Counted from the stretch's first letter, positions 34,976 through 43,190 are shown. The stretch: 64,000 nt of DNA from Solwaraspora sp. WMMD792 (GCF_029626105.1 NZ_JARUBH010000009.1:682001-746000); one strand, 5' to 3'. Translations and numbers: made by a program. Notes: generated by a model not told the origin, from the letters alone.

Positions 34976-36306
34976 AACAGGTCGATCCGGCCGGCCAGGT
35001 TCTCCTTCATCGGTGGGCACGGTGCGCTGCCCTCCCGCCACAGTTTCGGGCAGGCACCGCCGCACACCGGCAGGATCGGGCAGCCCCGGCAGCCGGTCTC
35101 GCCAGCGCGCAGCCCGGTGTACCAGTCGTCGAACTGGCCGGCCGGCCGCAGCCGGTCGACCGGTGCCTGGTCCACGGTGTCCAGATGCTGTTCGGTGAAG
35201 CCGGGCACCAGCGGCTGTTCGGTGCAGGAGTAGATCCGTCCGTCCGGGGCGATCACCTCGCTGTGCCGGGACACGGCGGTGCACACCACCCGGACCGGGT
35301 GGGTGGGCAGCAGCCGGCAGTGCAGTCCGGCCGCGAGGTAGGCGGCGTACCAGCGCAGTTCGGTCTCGGCGGCCTGCTGCTGGCGCAGCCGTACCTCGCT
35401 GACGTCGTTGCCCCACGAGTGGACCGGTGCCGGGTAGAACCGGATCCGGGGGTCGGCGAGGCCGGCGTCGCGCATCGCCGCGGCGAACTCGTCGGCCCGG
35501 TCGGCGTTGTGCCGGCCGATGTTGGTCCGTACGGTCACCTGCAGTCCGGCCAGCTCCGGATCGGTGAGCACGGTACGCAGCGCGGCGGTGATCCGGTGGT
35601 AGGAGCTCTGTCCACTGTTCAGCGGCCGGGCGGCGTCGTGCACCTCCGCCGGTCCGTCGATGGTGATCTCCATCCGGTCGACCCGGCAGTCCAGGTGCAA
35701 GGTACGCAGCTTGCGGGCGTCGAGCAGGGCGCCGTTGGTGACCAGCATCGCCGAGTAGCCGACCCGGTGCCGGGCCGCGGCGGCCACGAACCGGGCGGAC
35801 AGCGAGCGGAGTACGGCGTACCCCATCAGGGGTTCGCCGCCGAACCACCGCACCACCACGGTGTCGTGTTCGCCGCTGGCCATGGCGTGTTCGACCCGCG
35901 CGGCGATGGCGTCGCGGTGCCGGGTCGGCCGGGTGGCCGGGGTGTCCCGACGGTGCTCCTGCCCGCAGTAGTCGCAGCCCATGTTGCAGTAGCCGGTCGG
36001 CATCAGCACGAACTGCCGGTGCCGGGCACTGTCGGCCGCCTGCGCGCCGGCGTCGATCGTCGCGGCGGTTTCGTCGGTGTCGGCGGGCACCAGCAGGCCG
36101 AGTTCGGCGAGCCGGGCCTGTTCGTCGGCGGGCAGGCCGGCCGGGCCGGGGCCGTCGAGGAGGGTCCGCACGGTGCCGGTGTCGAGCAGGAGGGTACGGG
36201 CCCGTCCGGTGTGGAACACGGCGCGCAGTTGCCGGCCGGTCGGGTGCCGGTAGGTGGCCTGGCTGAACACGAGGTAGCGGCTGAGCACGAGGTCGGACTG
36301 GGCCAT
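34945..36306 (-). CDS. Radical SAM/SPASM peptide maturase
   Basis: 453 residues; ATG 36306 follows GAAAGG. Residues ~1-95 look like a PqqD/RRE-type precursor-binding domain (LVFSQATYRHPTGRQL, TLLLDTGTVRTLLDG). The radical SAM 4Fe-4S motif is Cys107-NMG-Cys111-DY-Cys114 (LMPTGYCNMGCDYCGQEH), with RWFGGEPLMGY. The C-terminus is a SPASM domain with Cys-rich VVCTAV, IYSCTEQ, GCRGCPILPVCGGAC and APCPPM that would bind two auxiliary clusters. Such enzymes install thioether, C-C or cyclophane cross-links in RiPPs. The 63-residue peptide gene lies upstream in the same orientation. Substrate and chemistry are unassigned. Confidence 0.92.
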   Translation of the reverse strand: MAQSDLVLSRYLVFSQATYRHPTGRQLRAVFHTGRARTLLLDTGTVRTLLDGPGPAGLPADEQARLAELGLLVPADTDETAATIDAGAQAADSARHRQFVLMPTGYCNMGCDYCGQEHRRDTPATRPTRHRDAIAARVEHAMASGEHDTVVVRWFGGEPLMGYAVLRSLSARFVAAAARHRVGYSAMLVTNGALLDARKLRTLHLDCRVDRMEITIDGPAEVHDAARPLNSGQSSYHRITAALRTVLTDPELAGLQVTVRTNIGRHNADRADEFAAAMRDAGLADPRIRFYPAPVHSWGNDVSEVRLRQQQAAETELRWYAAYLAAGLHCRLLPTHPVRVVCTAVSRHSEVIAPDGRIYSCTEQPLVPGFTEQHLDTVDQAPVDRLRPAGQFDDWYTGLRAGETGCRGCPILPVCGGACPKLWREGSAPCPPMKENLAGRIDLFVRSSGLLPV

Positions 36307-36357
36307 GAGGAGCCTTTCGGAGGGTCTCGACGAGTGGCTACCGGGGGCTACCGGGGT

Positions 36358-36420
36358 GGTGGACCATGGTGGACCGTGCGGCGGTGGACCATGGTGGACC
36401 GTGTGGCGGTGGACCGTGGG
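36358..36420 (-). repeat. 25-bp tandem repeat in the peptide-maturase gap
   Basis: Two copies of a 25-base unit (36358-36382 and 36383-36407) plus a partial third from 36408, each containing GGTGGACCATGGTGGACC with an internal ACCATGGT palindrome. It lies in the untranslated spacer upstream of the radical SAM gene on the minus strand. Confidence 0.85.
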
Positions 36421-36429
36421 GTGCAACGT

Positions 36430-36463
36430 CACCGGACCCGGAGCGGTCGCTCCGGGTCCGGTG
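36430..36463 (-). terminator. Strong hairpin after the 63-residue peptide gene
   Basis: Perfect 15-bp stem (36430-36444 with 36449-36463, 4-base loop) beginning 17 bases after the peptide stop on the minus strand and about 120 bases before the maturase start. Probably a partial terminator or RNA-stabilising element setting a high precursor to enzyme ratio. Confidence 0.75.
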
Positions 36464-36480
36464 CTGGTGAGAGCTGCGGG

Positions 36481-36672
36481 TCAGCTGAAGGCGCAGGCGA
36501 AGTTGACGCTGGAGCTGTCGTCGCGCCCGCCGGTGCCGTCGGTGGGCAGCTCGAAGACGACCATGCTCTGGCTGGGTGTCTCGTCCGGCTGCTGGGCTTC
36601 TACAGCGGCCTGGGTGGCCGGGGCGGCGATGGCGATCGCGGCGACGACGGCGAAGAAGGGGTTGGTGGGCAC
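36481..36672 (-). CDS. Candidate RiPP precursor peptide for the radical SAM maturase
   Basis: 63 residues from a GTG with an excellent GGAGGT 6 bases upstream. The N-terminal part is hydrophobic (NPFFAVVAAIAIAAPATQAA), unlike typical acidic RiPP leaders. The middle is acidic/polar (EAQQPDETPSQS) and is followed by MVVFELPTDGTGGRDDSSSV and the terminal NFACAFS, with a single Cys at 60 and Phe at 58 and 62. It sits directly upstream of the radical SAM/SPASM gene, separated by a strong hairpin. No known precursor family is recognised. Alternatives: a secreted small protein, or a pinensin- or FxsA-like peptide that I fail to recognise. Confidence 0.75.
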   Translation of the reverse strand: MPTNPFFAVVAAIAIAAPATQAAVEAQQPDETPSQSMVVFELPTDGTGGRDDSSSVNFACAFS

Positions 36673-36799
36673 GGTCGACCTCCGAAAGGGGAGCGGGGGT
36701 GGCGAAGAAAGTGGTGGCGCGGTGGGGTGACGTGGGCAGGTGGGGGTGGTGCCGGCCCGCGTGGTGAGTCGGTGGGATCGGGGGTGATACGATCTTGCT

Positions 36800-36872
36800 G
36801 ACGTTCAAAATAAGCTGAGCGACGGACGGAAGTCAATCGTCGGGGTAGAATCAACCGTGGAACGTTGGTTGA
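36800..36872. promoter_or_regulatory. Divergent promoters and candidate operators, peptide / ArsR
   Basis: For the peptide (minus strand): TTGACT (complement of 36831-36836), 18-base spacer, TATTTT (complement of 36807-36812). For the ArsR gene (plus): TAGAAT at 36846-36851. GACGTTCAA at 36800-36808 overlaps the peptide -10 and is identical to 9 bases of the thiopeptide promoter element at 21158. TCAACC-N10-GGTTGA (36851-36856 with 36867-36872) lies just after the ArsR -10. The layout suggests the ArsR protein controls both directions. Confidence 0.65.
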
Positions 36873-36885
36873 ACGGAGGTCTGCG

Positions 36886-37479
36886 GTGACTGAGCTGATG
36901 GCCAGCCGGGTGATCGAGGACGTGGCTACCCTCAAGGCGCTCGCCGACCCCATCCGGATGCGGGTGCTGGAGCTCGCGATGTCCGAGCCCGAGCGGACCT
37001 GGACCGCCAAGGAGCTGGCGAAGATCGTGGGCGTCGCGCCCACCAAGATCTACTACCACATCAACCAGCTGGAACAGCACCAGCTGCTGCACATCCGGGA
37101 CACCCGGGTGGTCAACGGCATCATCGAGAAGCAGTACGGTGCCGGCCAGCTCAACCTGACCTTCCACCGCCGCTCCGGCGAGGAACCCAGCTCGGTGCAC
37201 GAGGTCGTGGTCACCCTGCTGGACCAGATCAAGGACGAGATCGAGGCCGGACTGAACGCCGGCACCATCTCCGGCAGCAGCGAGGCGCCGGACCCGGTCC
37301 GGATGATGCTCAGCCGGGGGGTCGCCGAGATCCCCGCGGACCGGATCGCCGAGTTCCGTCACGAGCTGCAGGCCCTGATGCGGCGGTTCGAGCAGGCCGG
37401 TGTCGCCCGGGACGGCACCACCACCGGCGGGCACCGGTTCGCGATGCTGGTCGGCATGCACCCGCTCGGGCTGTCCTGA
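36886..37479 (+). CDS. ArsR-like winged-helix regulator divergent from the peptide gene
   Basis: 197 residues; GTG 36886 has ACGGAGGT 5 bases upstream, better than the earlier in-frame start at 36865. The HTH runs from LKALADPIRMRVLELAM through TAKELAKIVGVAPTKIYYHINQLEQHQLLHIRDTRVV (helix-turn-helix with recognition helix KIYYHINQL), followed by a ~110-residue helical ligand/dimer domain (VHEVVVTLLDQIKDEIEAG). This resembles the HTH_20 ArsR/YdfF group without metal-binding cysteines. It is likely the repressor or activator of the divergent RiPP unit, possibly also of the thiopeptide promoter. Confidence 0.88.
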   Translation: MTELMASRVIEDVATLKALADPIRMRVLELAMSEPERTWTAKELAKIVGVAPTKIYYHINQLEQHQLLHIRDTRVVNGIIEKQYGAGQLNLTFHRRSGEEPSSVHEVVVTLLDQIKDEIEAGLNAGTISGSSEAPDPVRMMLSRGVAEIPADRIAEFRHELQALMRRFEQAGVARDGTTTGGHRFAMLVGMHPLGLS

Positions 37480-37528
37480 CCCGGCTGCCGGGTTCACCCC
37501 GTCAGGCCGGGCCACCGGGGTCCGGCCG

Positions 37529-38728
37529 TCAGATCCACCGTACGGCGACCCCGGCGGAGAACGCGCCGCTACGCAGCTCCAACCGGACCGGGACCAGGTC
37601 GCCGCTGACCGTGAAGGCCAGCGGGACCAGCATCCGACCCCCGGGCGGCACCGGCTCGGCGAAGACGTCCCGGCCGCCGTTCTCCTGCCGGGTCGCCGCC
37701 TCGTCCACCCCGACCCAGTCACCGGTCGGCAGATACGCCCGCTGCAACGGCCCGTACCAGAACTGTTCGGTGTCGCTGCGGTTGCGCAGCCCGACCGTGG
37801 CGACACACCGCCGATCCTGCCCCTGCCCATCAACCGGCGCGCAGGCCATCCGGAAGACGGTGAATTCGAAGGCGGCCTCGGTCAGCAGCACCCCGAACCC
37901 GCCGGCCGGTGGCGCACCGATCCACCCGCTGGGCGGCTGGTTGGCCCGGTCCAGCACCTCGCTGCCGTAGCTGGCCACGCGTACCGCCGCCACCGCCAGC
38001 CCGGTCAGCATCGCCAGCAGCAGGCCGAACACCAGCGGCGTCGCCGGGCGCCAGCGGCGCTTCGGGGCGGCCGGCACCGCCGCCGGCAACCGCACCCGCC
38101 GCCCGGCCGGGGTGACGACCCGGCGTCGGTCGACCCGGCGCTCCCGCAGCCGGCGGTGCCACCCGTACCCGATCATCGCCACCACGACGAGTGCCGTCAG
38201 CCCGCCGATCAGCGGCATCGACGGGCGCTGCCACCAGGCCGAGTCCGCCGCCTCGATGCCGGCCGTCGGGGTCCACCGGGCGCTCGCGCAGTCGTACGGC
38301 CGCGCGGTGTCCCGCTCGTACGCGCAGACCGGGAAGGTCTGCGCGGTGCCGGCACCGCCCGGCCGGAACGACGCGGTGACCGTCTGCCCGCTGTTCGCCG
38401 GCAGGCTCAACTGCCAGGTGATCTCCGAGGCGTCGACCCGGCCGGCGGCGCCGACCGTGGCCACCGAGGTGGTGGTCGGTACGGCCATCCGCAGGGTGAC
38501 GTCGACCGGGGACACCGTACGGTTGACCGCCTCGATCCGGTAGGTCGCCGCGCTCTGCCCGATCTCGTTGATCGTCACCGCGACCAGTTCCTGCCCCTCG
38601 GCCCGTGCCGAAGCAGCCCTCTCGGCCCACGCCGGGGTCGCGTCCGGTGCCAGGATCCCCCCGCCGACCACCAGAACGGCGCCGAACAGCCAGGCTCGCA
38701 GCGCGTGTCGCCACCATGACATCACCAT
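37529..38728 (-). CDS. Secreted/membrane hypothetical protein
   Basis: 399 residues from ATG 38728 (38722 also possible). An N-terminal signal (HALRAWLFGAVLVVGGGILAPD) leads to an extracellular beta-rich region with IRIEAVNRT-like segments, two Cys (CAYERDTARPYDC) and then a membrane helix (MPLIGGLTALVVVAMIGYGW). An Arg-rich cytoplasmic loop, a second helix (PLVFGLLLAMLTGLAVAAV) and a second extracellular domain with a Cys pair follow. No enzyme motif. The two-helix, two-ectodomain layout suggests a surface or sensor protein; function unknown. Converges with the ArsR gene. Confidence 0.75.
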   Translation of the reverse strand: MVMSWWRHALRAWLFGAVLVVGGGILAPDATPAWAERAASARAEGQELVAVTINEIGQSAATYRIEAVNRTVSPVDVTLRMAVPTTTSVATVGAAGRVDASEITWQLSLPANSGQTVTASFRPGGAGTAQTFPVCAYERDTARPYDCASARWTPTAGIEAADSAWWQRPSMPLIGGLTALVVVAMIGYGWHRRLRERRVDRRRVVTPAGRRVRLPAAVPAAPKRRWRPATPLVFGLLLAMLTGLAVAAVRVASYGSEVLDRANQPPSGWIGAPPAGGFGVLLTEAAFEFTVFRMACAPVDGQGQDRRCVATVGLRNRSDTEQFWYGPLQRAYLPTGDWVGVDEAATRQENGGRDVFAEPVPPGGRMLVPLAFTVSGDLVPVRLELRSGAFSAGVAVRWI

Positions 38729-38925
38729 CTCGTTTCCGCCCCCGACCCGAACGGTAGGTCGGCACCGGCCGTCCGGCCGGCAAAGCGCGGTTCCGCCACC
38801 TGATCCGGTGACCGGTGCTAGATTTCCGCCCCTTGTCGCGCCCGTTGTCGCCCTCGCCGTGACCGTTGTCGCCCTTTGCCCCTGACCGTCGGGGCGGCGC
38901 GGGGGCAGGACGATACATTGACCGG

Positions 38926-39729
38926 GTGCGTATCGCTCGTTTCGCCCATGGCAAGGGAATGTCGTTCGGGGTCGTCGAGGGGGAGCCGGGAGCCGGCCCC
39001 GAGGCGTTGACCGTCGCCGAGGTCGACGGCCACCCGTTCGGCAAGCTGACCTTCACGTCGCAGCGCTGGGCGCTGGCCGACGTCCGGCTGCTGTCGCCGA
39101 TCCTGCCCAGCAAGGTGGTGTGCGTCGGGCGCAACTACGCCGACCACGCCGCCGAGCACGGTGCCGAGGTGCCGGCCGAGCCGTTGCTGTTCCTCAAGCC
39201 GTCGACCTCGGTGATCGGTCCACGGGACGCGATCCGGCTGCCCGCCCAGTCCCGGCAGGTGGAGCACGAGGCGGAGCTCGCCGTGGTGATCGGACCGCCC
39301 GGTGCCCGGCGCGCCGACCGGGCCGCCGCCGAGCGGGCGATCTTCGGCTACACCTGCGCCAACGACGTCACCGCCCGGGACCTGCAGCGGTCGGACGGCC
39401 AGTGGACCAGGGCGAAGGGCTTCGACTCGTTCTGTCCGATCGGACCGTGGATCGTCACCGGGCTGGACGTCACCGACCTGGAGGTCCGCTGCGAGGTGGG
39501 TCCGAAGCCGGACGAGATGGACGTACGGCAGCTGGGCCGGACCAAGCAGATGGTCTTCGACGTGCCGACCCTGGTGTCGTACGTGTCACACGTGATGACG
39601 CTGCTGCCCGGTGACGTGATCCTGACCGGGACTCCGGCCGGGGTGAGTGAGTTGACCGCGGGCGACACGGTGTCGGTCCGGATCGAGGGCATCGGTGAGC
39701 TGGCCAACCCGGTGGTCGCGGCGGACTGA
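38926..39729 (+). CDS. Fumarylacetoacetate hydrolase family protein
   Basis: 267 residues from a GTG that gives the normal family start (VRIARFAHG). The C-terminal FAH fold is clear: KVVCVGRNYADHAAE, FLKPSTSVIGP, the metal-binding Glu triad region VEHEAELAVVIG, ANDVTARDLQ, KGFDSFCPIGPW and LTGTPAGVSEL. Such proteins are usually acylpyruvate hydrolases or oxaloacetate decarboxylases rather than true fumarylacetoacetases. In many actinobacteria it precedes gltX; here the two tRNA genes follow directly. Confidence 0.92.
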   Translation: MRIARFAHGKGMSFGVVEGEPGAGPEALTVAEVDGHPFGKLTFTSQRWALADVRLLSPILPSKVVCVGRNYADHAAEHGAEVPAEPLLFLKPSTSVIGPRDAIRLPAQSRQVEHEAELAVVIGPPGARRADRAAAERAIFGYTCANDVTARDLQRSDGQWTRAKGFDSFCPIGPWIVTGLDVTDLEVRCEVGPKPDEMDVRQLGRTKQMVFDVPTLVSYVSHVMTLLPGDVILTGTPAGVSELTAGDTVSVRIEGIGELANPVVAAD

Positions 39730-39753
39730 GGCAAACCGCTGCGGTATCCCGAT

Positions 39754-39782
39754 TTGGCGCGCACCATGGGGTCAGGTAGAGT
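39754..39782 (+). promoter_or_regulatory. tRNA-Gln promoter
   Basis: TTGGCG (39754-39759), 17-base spacer, TAGAGT (39777-39782), ending 25 bases before the tRNA. A clean vegetative-type promoter. Confidence 0.65.
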
Positions 39783-39807
39783 TCTGTCCCGGTGCGGCGA
39801 GCACCGA

Positions 39808-39882
39808 TGGGGTATGGGGTAATTGGCAGCCCGACTGATTCTGGTTCAGTTAGTCTAGGTTCGAGTCCTGGTACCCCAGCCA
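39808..39882 (+). tRNA. tRNA-Gln (anticodon CTG)
   Basis: The cloverleaf can be folded: 7-bp acceptor 39808-39814 with 39872-39878; anticodon stem ACTGA/TCAGT enclosing loop TTCTGGT with anticodon CTG; T arm with TTCGAGT loop; discriminator G and encoded CCA to 39882. It reads CAG codons. Followed by tRNA-Glu, the usual actinobacterial pair. Confidence 0.96.
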
Positions 39883-39903
39883 CCGACGCCGGAAGGCTCC
39901 AGA

Positions 39904-39933
39904 TGGCGTCGGGGTGCTGGTCTCTGTTAGAGT
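39904..39933 (+). promoter_or_regulatory. Possible tRNA-Glu promoter
   Basis: TAGAGT at 39928-39933, the same -10 as for tRNA-Gln, with a weaker TGGCGT at 39904-39909 (18-base spacer). Confidence 0.45.
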
Positions 39934-39994
39934 TCGGCACCGTGTCCAACAGGACACAGCAGCACGAAACGGTAGTTTGCACCAGGAAAGTTCT

Positions 39995-40068
39995 GGCCCC
40001 GTCGTCTAGCGGCCCAGGACGCCGCCCTCTCAAGGCGGTAGCGCCGGTTCGAATCCGGTCGGGGCTAC
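39995..40068 (+). tRNA. tRNA-Glu (anticodon CTC)
   Basis: Acceptor stem 39995-40001 pairs with 40061-40067 (first pair G-U); anticodon stem CCGCC/GGCGG encloses CTCTCAA, giving anticodon CTC; T arm has TTCGAAT. Discriminator A at 40068; the 3' CCA is not fully encoded. Charged tRNA-Glu is also the co-substrate of the LanB-type glutamylation enzyme in this window, though this tRNA is a housekeeping gene. Confidence 0.95.
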
Positions 40069-40076
40069 AGCGCTCA

Positions 40077-40107
40077 AGGCGCCCTCCTCAGCGAGGGCGC
40101 CTTTTTC
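40077..40107 (+). terminator. Terminator after tRNA-Glu
   Basis: Stem GGCGCCCTC/GAGGGCGCC (40079-40087 with 40094-40102) followed by TTTTT at 40103-40107. Canonical intrinsic terminator. Confidence 0.9.
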
Positions 40108-40223
40108 GTCGGCGGGTCACCGTCCGTCGCTGACCATCATGCCCGACCTGGCCCGGCCTGCGACGGGTTATCCGAAAACTGGGCCTGCTCAGAGCGTGGC
40201 GGGGCGCGGAGCCAATGCCCGGT

Positions 40224-40910
40224 TCAGAGCCCGGAGAGTCGTTGACCGGCGCGGACAACGGCCATGGCGTGCCGCTCACCCGGCCGGCGGCCGAGCCGCT
40301 CGATGGGCCCGGAGACGCTGACCGAGGCGATCACCCGGCCGGTGCGGTCCCGGATCGGCGCGGAGACGCTGGCCACCCCGGCCTCCCGCTCGGCGACGCT
40401 CTGCGCCCAGCCGCGCCGGCGTACCTCGGCGAGGGTACGGCCGGTGAACTTGCAGCGGGGCAGCAGCGGCATGACGGCCTCGGGCGGCTCCCAGGCCAGC
40501 AGGATCTGGGCGGCGGACCCGGCGGTCATCGGCAGCACCGAGCCGACCGGCACGGTGTCGCGCAGGCCACTGGCCCGCTCGGCGGCGGCGACGCAGATCC
40601 GCTCGTCGGCTCGGCGCAGGTACAGTTGGGCGCTCTCGCCGGTGGCGTCGCGCAACGCGGCCAGCAGCGGCTCGGCGGCGGTCAACAGCACGTCGGGCGC
40701 GGCGTTGGCCAGCTCACCCAGCCGGGGGCCGGGCCGCCACCGCCCCTGGGTGTCCCGGACCAGCATCCGGTGGATCTCCAGGGCCTGCGCCAACCGGTGC
40801 GCGGTGGCCCGGGGCAGCTTGGTCCGGTCGACGAGTTCGGCCAGGCTGGCGCCGTCCACGCAGGCCGCGAGGATCACCACCGCCTTGTCGAGAACGCCGA
40901 CACCGCTCAT
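40224..40910 (-). CDS. IclR-family regulator of leucine genes (NdgR-like)
   Basis: About 228 residues from ATG 40910 (MSGVGVLDKAVVIL), the usual start of this ortholog group. The N-terminal winged helix (SLAELVDRTKLPRATAHRLAQAL) and the C-terminal IclR effector domain (PVGSVLPMTAGSAAQILLAW, SVSAPIRDRTGRVIASVSVSGP) are complete. It is divergent from leuC with only 49 bases between starts. In Streptomyces the equivalent gene, ndgR/areB, sits in the same place and controls leuCD and amino-acid metabolism. Confidence 0.93.
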   Translation of the reverse strand: MSGVGVLDKAVVILAACVDGASLAELVDRTKLPRATAHRLAQALEIHRMLVRDTQGRWRPGPRLGELANAAPDVLLTAAEPLLAALRDATGESAQLYLRRADERICVAAAERASGLRDTVPVGSVLPMTAGSAAQILLAWEPPEAVMPLLPRCKFTGRTLAEVRRRGWAQSVAEREAGVASVSAPIRDRTGRVIASVSVSGPIERLGRRPGERHAMAVVRAGQRLSGL

Positions 40911-40947
40911 ACTGTGTCCCACAAGCCGAAACATACCTCCCAGAATT

Positions 40948-40960
40948 TAGGATGTCCAGA
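40948..40960 (+). promoter_or_regulatory. leuC -10 element, leaderless start
   Basis: TAGGAT at 40948-40953 is followed by 6 bases and the leuC ATG, so transcription should begin at or next to the start codon. No Shine-Dalgarno is present, which fits a leaderless mRNA, common in actinobacteria. The region overlaps any NdgR site in the 49-base divergent gap. Confidence 0.6.
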
Positions 40961-42417
40961 TGGTGGGAGCCACTTCGAAGCAGACATCGCCCAGGACCCT
41001 GGCCGAGAAGGTCTGGGACGCGCACGTGGTGCGATCCGCCGCGGGCGAGCCGGACCTGCTCTACATCGACCTGCACCTGCTGCACGAGGTCACCAGCCCG
41101 CAGGCCTTCGACGGGCTGCGGATGGCCGGCCGGCCGGTGCGCCGGACCGACCTGACCCTCGCCACCGAGGATCACAACACCCCGACCGGGTACGCCGACC
41201 CGGCGTTCAACAGCCGGCGCGGCGACCTGCTGACCATCAGCGACCCGACATCGCGTACCCAGATCGAGACGCTGCGCCGCAACTGCGCCGAGTTCGGCAT
41301 CAAGCTGCACGCCCTGGGCGACGACAACCAGGGCATCGTGCACGTCATCGGCCCGCAGCTGGGCCTGACCCAGCCCGGCATGACGATCGTCTGTGGCGAC
41401 TCGCACACCGCGACCCACGGTGCGTTCGGCGCGCTCGCCTTCGGCATCGGCACCAGCGAGGTCGAGCACGTGCTGGCCACCCAGACGCTGCCGCAGTCCC
41501 GGCCGAAGACGATGGCGGTCACCGTCACGGGCGAACTCGGCCCGGGGGTCACCGCCAAGGATCTGGTGCTGGCGCTGATCACCAAGGTCGGTACCGGCGG
41601 TGGTCGCGGCTACGTGGTGGAGTACCGGGGCGAGGCGATCCGCCGGCTCTCCATGGAGGGCCGGATGACGGTGGCGAACATGTCCATCGAGTGGGGTGCC
41701 AAGGCGGGCATGGTGGCGCCGGACGAGACCACCTTCGCCTACCTCAAGGGCCGGCCGAACGCGCCGCAGGGCGCCGACTGGGACGCCGCCGTGGCGTACT
41801 GGTCCAGTCTGGCCACCGACGAGGGGGCGACGTTCGACGCCGAGGTGATCCTGGACGCCAGCGAGATCACGCCGTTCGTGACCTGGGGCACCAACCCCGG
41901 GCAGGGCGCCGCGCTGAGCGCCGTCGTGCCCGACCCGGAGCAGTTCGACACCGACGCGGAGCGGGTCGCCGCCCGACGGGCGCTGGAGTACATGGACCTG
42001 CGGCCGGGCACCGCGCTGCGCGACGTGCCGGTCGACGTGGTCTTCGTCGGCTCCTGCACCAACGGCCGGCTGGAGGACCTGCGGGCCGCCGCCGACGTGC
42101 TGCGCGGGCGCAAGGTCGCCGACGGGGTACGGATGCTCGTGGTGCCCGGGTCGGCCAAGGTACGGGAGGCGGCCGAGAACGAAGGGCTGGACAAGGTCTT
42201 CGCCGACGCCGGTGCCGAGTGGCGCTTCGCCGGCTGCTCGATGTGCCTGGGCATGAACCCGGACACGCTCAAGCCGGGGGAGCGCTCCGCCTCCACCTCC
42301 AACCGCAACTTCGAAGGCCGGCAGGGCCGGGGCGGGCGTACCCACCTGGTGTCGCCGCCGGTCGCCGCCGCCACCGCCGTGGTGGGCCGGCTGGCCGCGC
42401 CGGCGGACCTCAACTGA
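40960..42417 (+). CDS. leuC: 3-isopropylmalate dehydratase large subunit
   Basis: 485 residues. With LeuD it isomerises 2- to 3-isopropylmalate using a 4Fe-4S cluster. The cluster ligands are visible at Cys366 ([13 protein letters not shown]) and Cys426/Cys429 ([11 protein letters not shown]). Other marks are [37 protein letters not shown] and [13 protein letters not shown]. It starts without a ribosome binding site just after a -10 element. leuD follows 37 bases downstream. Confidence 0.97.
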   Translation: MVGATSKQTSPRTLAEKVWDAHVVRSAAGEPDLLYIDLHLLHEVTSPQAFDGLRMAGRPVRRTDLTLATEDHNTPTGYADPAFNSRRGDLLTISDPTSRTQIETLRRNCAEFGIKLHALGDDNQGIVHVIGPQLGLTQPGMTIVCGDSHTATHGAFGALAFGIGTSEVEHVLATQTLPQSRPKTMAVTVTGELGPGVTAKDLVLALITKVGTGGGRGYVVEYRGEAIRRLSMEGRMTVANMSIEWGAKAGMVAPDETTFAYLKGRPNAPQGADWDAAVAYWSSLATDEGATFDAEVILDASEITPFVTWGTNPGQGAALSAVVPDPEQFDTDAERVAARRALEYMDLRPGTALRDVPVDVVFVGSCTNGRLEDLRAAADVLRGRKVADGVRMLVVPGSAKVREAAENEGLDKVFADAGAEWRFAGCSMCLGMNPDTLKPGERSASTSNRNFEGRQGRGGRTHLVSPPVAAATAVVGRLAAPADLN

Positions 42418-42454
42418 CCGCCGCTGGACACGCACCACGAGACGGGATCACGAC

Positions 42455-43042
42455 ATGGACAAGTTCACCGTGCACACCGGGACCGCCGTCCCGCTGCGCC
42501 GATCTAATGTAGATACCGATCAGATCATCCCGGCGGTGTACCTCAAGCGGGTGACCCGGACCGGCTTCGCCGACGGTCTGTTCAATGCCTGGCGCGAGGA
42601 TCCAGGATTCGTTCTGAACAATCCTTCGTATTCCGGAGCATCCATTCTCGTCGCTGGCCCTGAGTTCGGCACCGGGTCATCGCGTGAACACGCGGTGTGG
42701 GCGCTGCGGGACTGGGGCTTCCGGGCCGTGCTGTCCCCCCGCTTCGGCGACATCTTCCGTGGCAACGCGCTCAAGGAAGGTCTGCTGCCGGTCGAGTTGG
42801 AAATGCCCGCCATTGAGGAATTGTGGTCGCTGGTCGAGGCCGACCCGGCTGCCGAGGTGACCGTCGACCTGGCCACCCGGGAGGTCAGGGCAGGTGCCTC
42901 CGGCTGGTCGTTCCCGATCGACGACTTCAGCCGGTGGCGGCTGATGGAGGGATTGGATGACATTGGACTGACCCTGCGTCACGAGTCGGCCATCACCGAG
43001 TATGAGCGCGGGCGGTTGTCGTTCAAGCCCGTCGTGGCATAG
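42455..43042 (+). CDS. leuD: 3-isopropylmalate dehydratase small subunit
   Basis: 195 residues. Swivel-domain partner of Leu[16 protein letters not shown], the [17 protein letters not shown] loop carrying substrate-binding Ser/Arg, and [20 protein letters not shown]. Normal length for the family. Co-transcribed with leuC. Confidence 0.97.
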   Translation: MDKFTVHTGTAVPLRRSNVDTDQIIPAVYLKRVTRTGFADGLFNAWREDPGFVLNNPSYSGASILVAGPEFGTGSSREHAVWALRDWGFRAVLSPRFGDIFRGNALKEGLLPVELEMPAIEELWSLVEADPAAEVTVDLATREVRAGASGWSFPIDDFSRWRLMEGLDDIGLTLRHESAITEYERGRLSFKPVVA

Positions 43043-43190
43043 CGCACAACCGTCGAGCCGGCCCCTTCCCAACGGGTTCCCGACGCCGATTCCGCCCCCA
43101 TCCGGTGGCCCACCAACCGTCCGGCTATACCAACCGGTCGGCTCGGGCCACCGGTTGGGGGCGAATCCGTTACGACACAAGGACTTTTTT

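Noticed and set aside
36305-36730. Plus-strand 141-codon frame over the 63-residue peptide region
   Set aside because: No ribosome binding site and no family resemblance; the minus-strand peptide has a strong site, fits the radical SAM context and is followed by a hairpin.
36338-36808. 156-codon minus-strand frame overlapping the peptide gene
   Set aside because: His/Arg-rich translation generated by the tandem repeats; starts inside the divergent promoter region.
34439-37479. The two ArsR-like proteins as arsenic or metal sensors
   Set aside because: Neither has the Cys or His metal-binding pairs in the recognition helix, and no metal-transport gene is adjacent.
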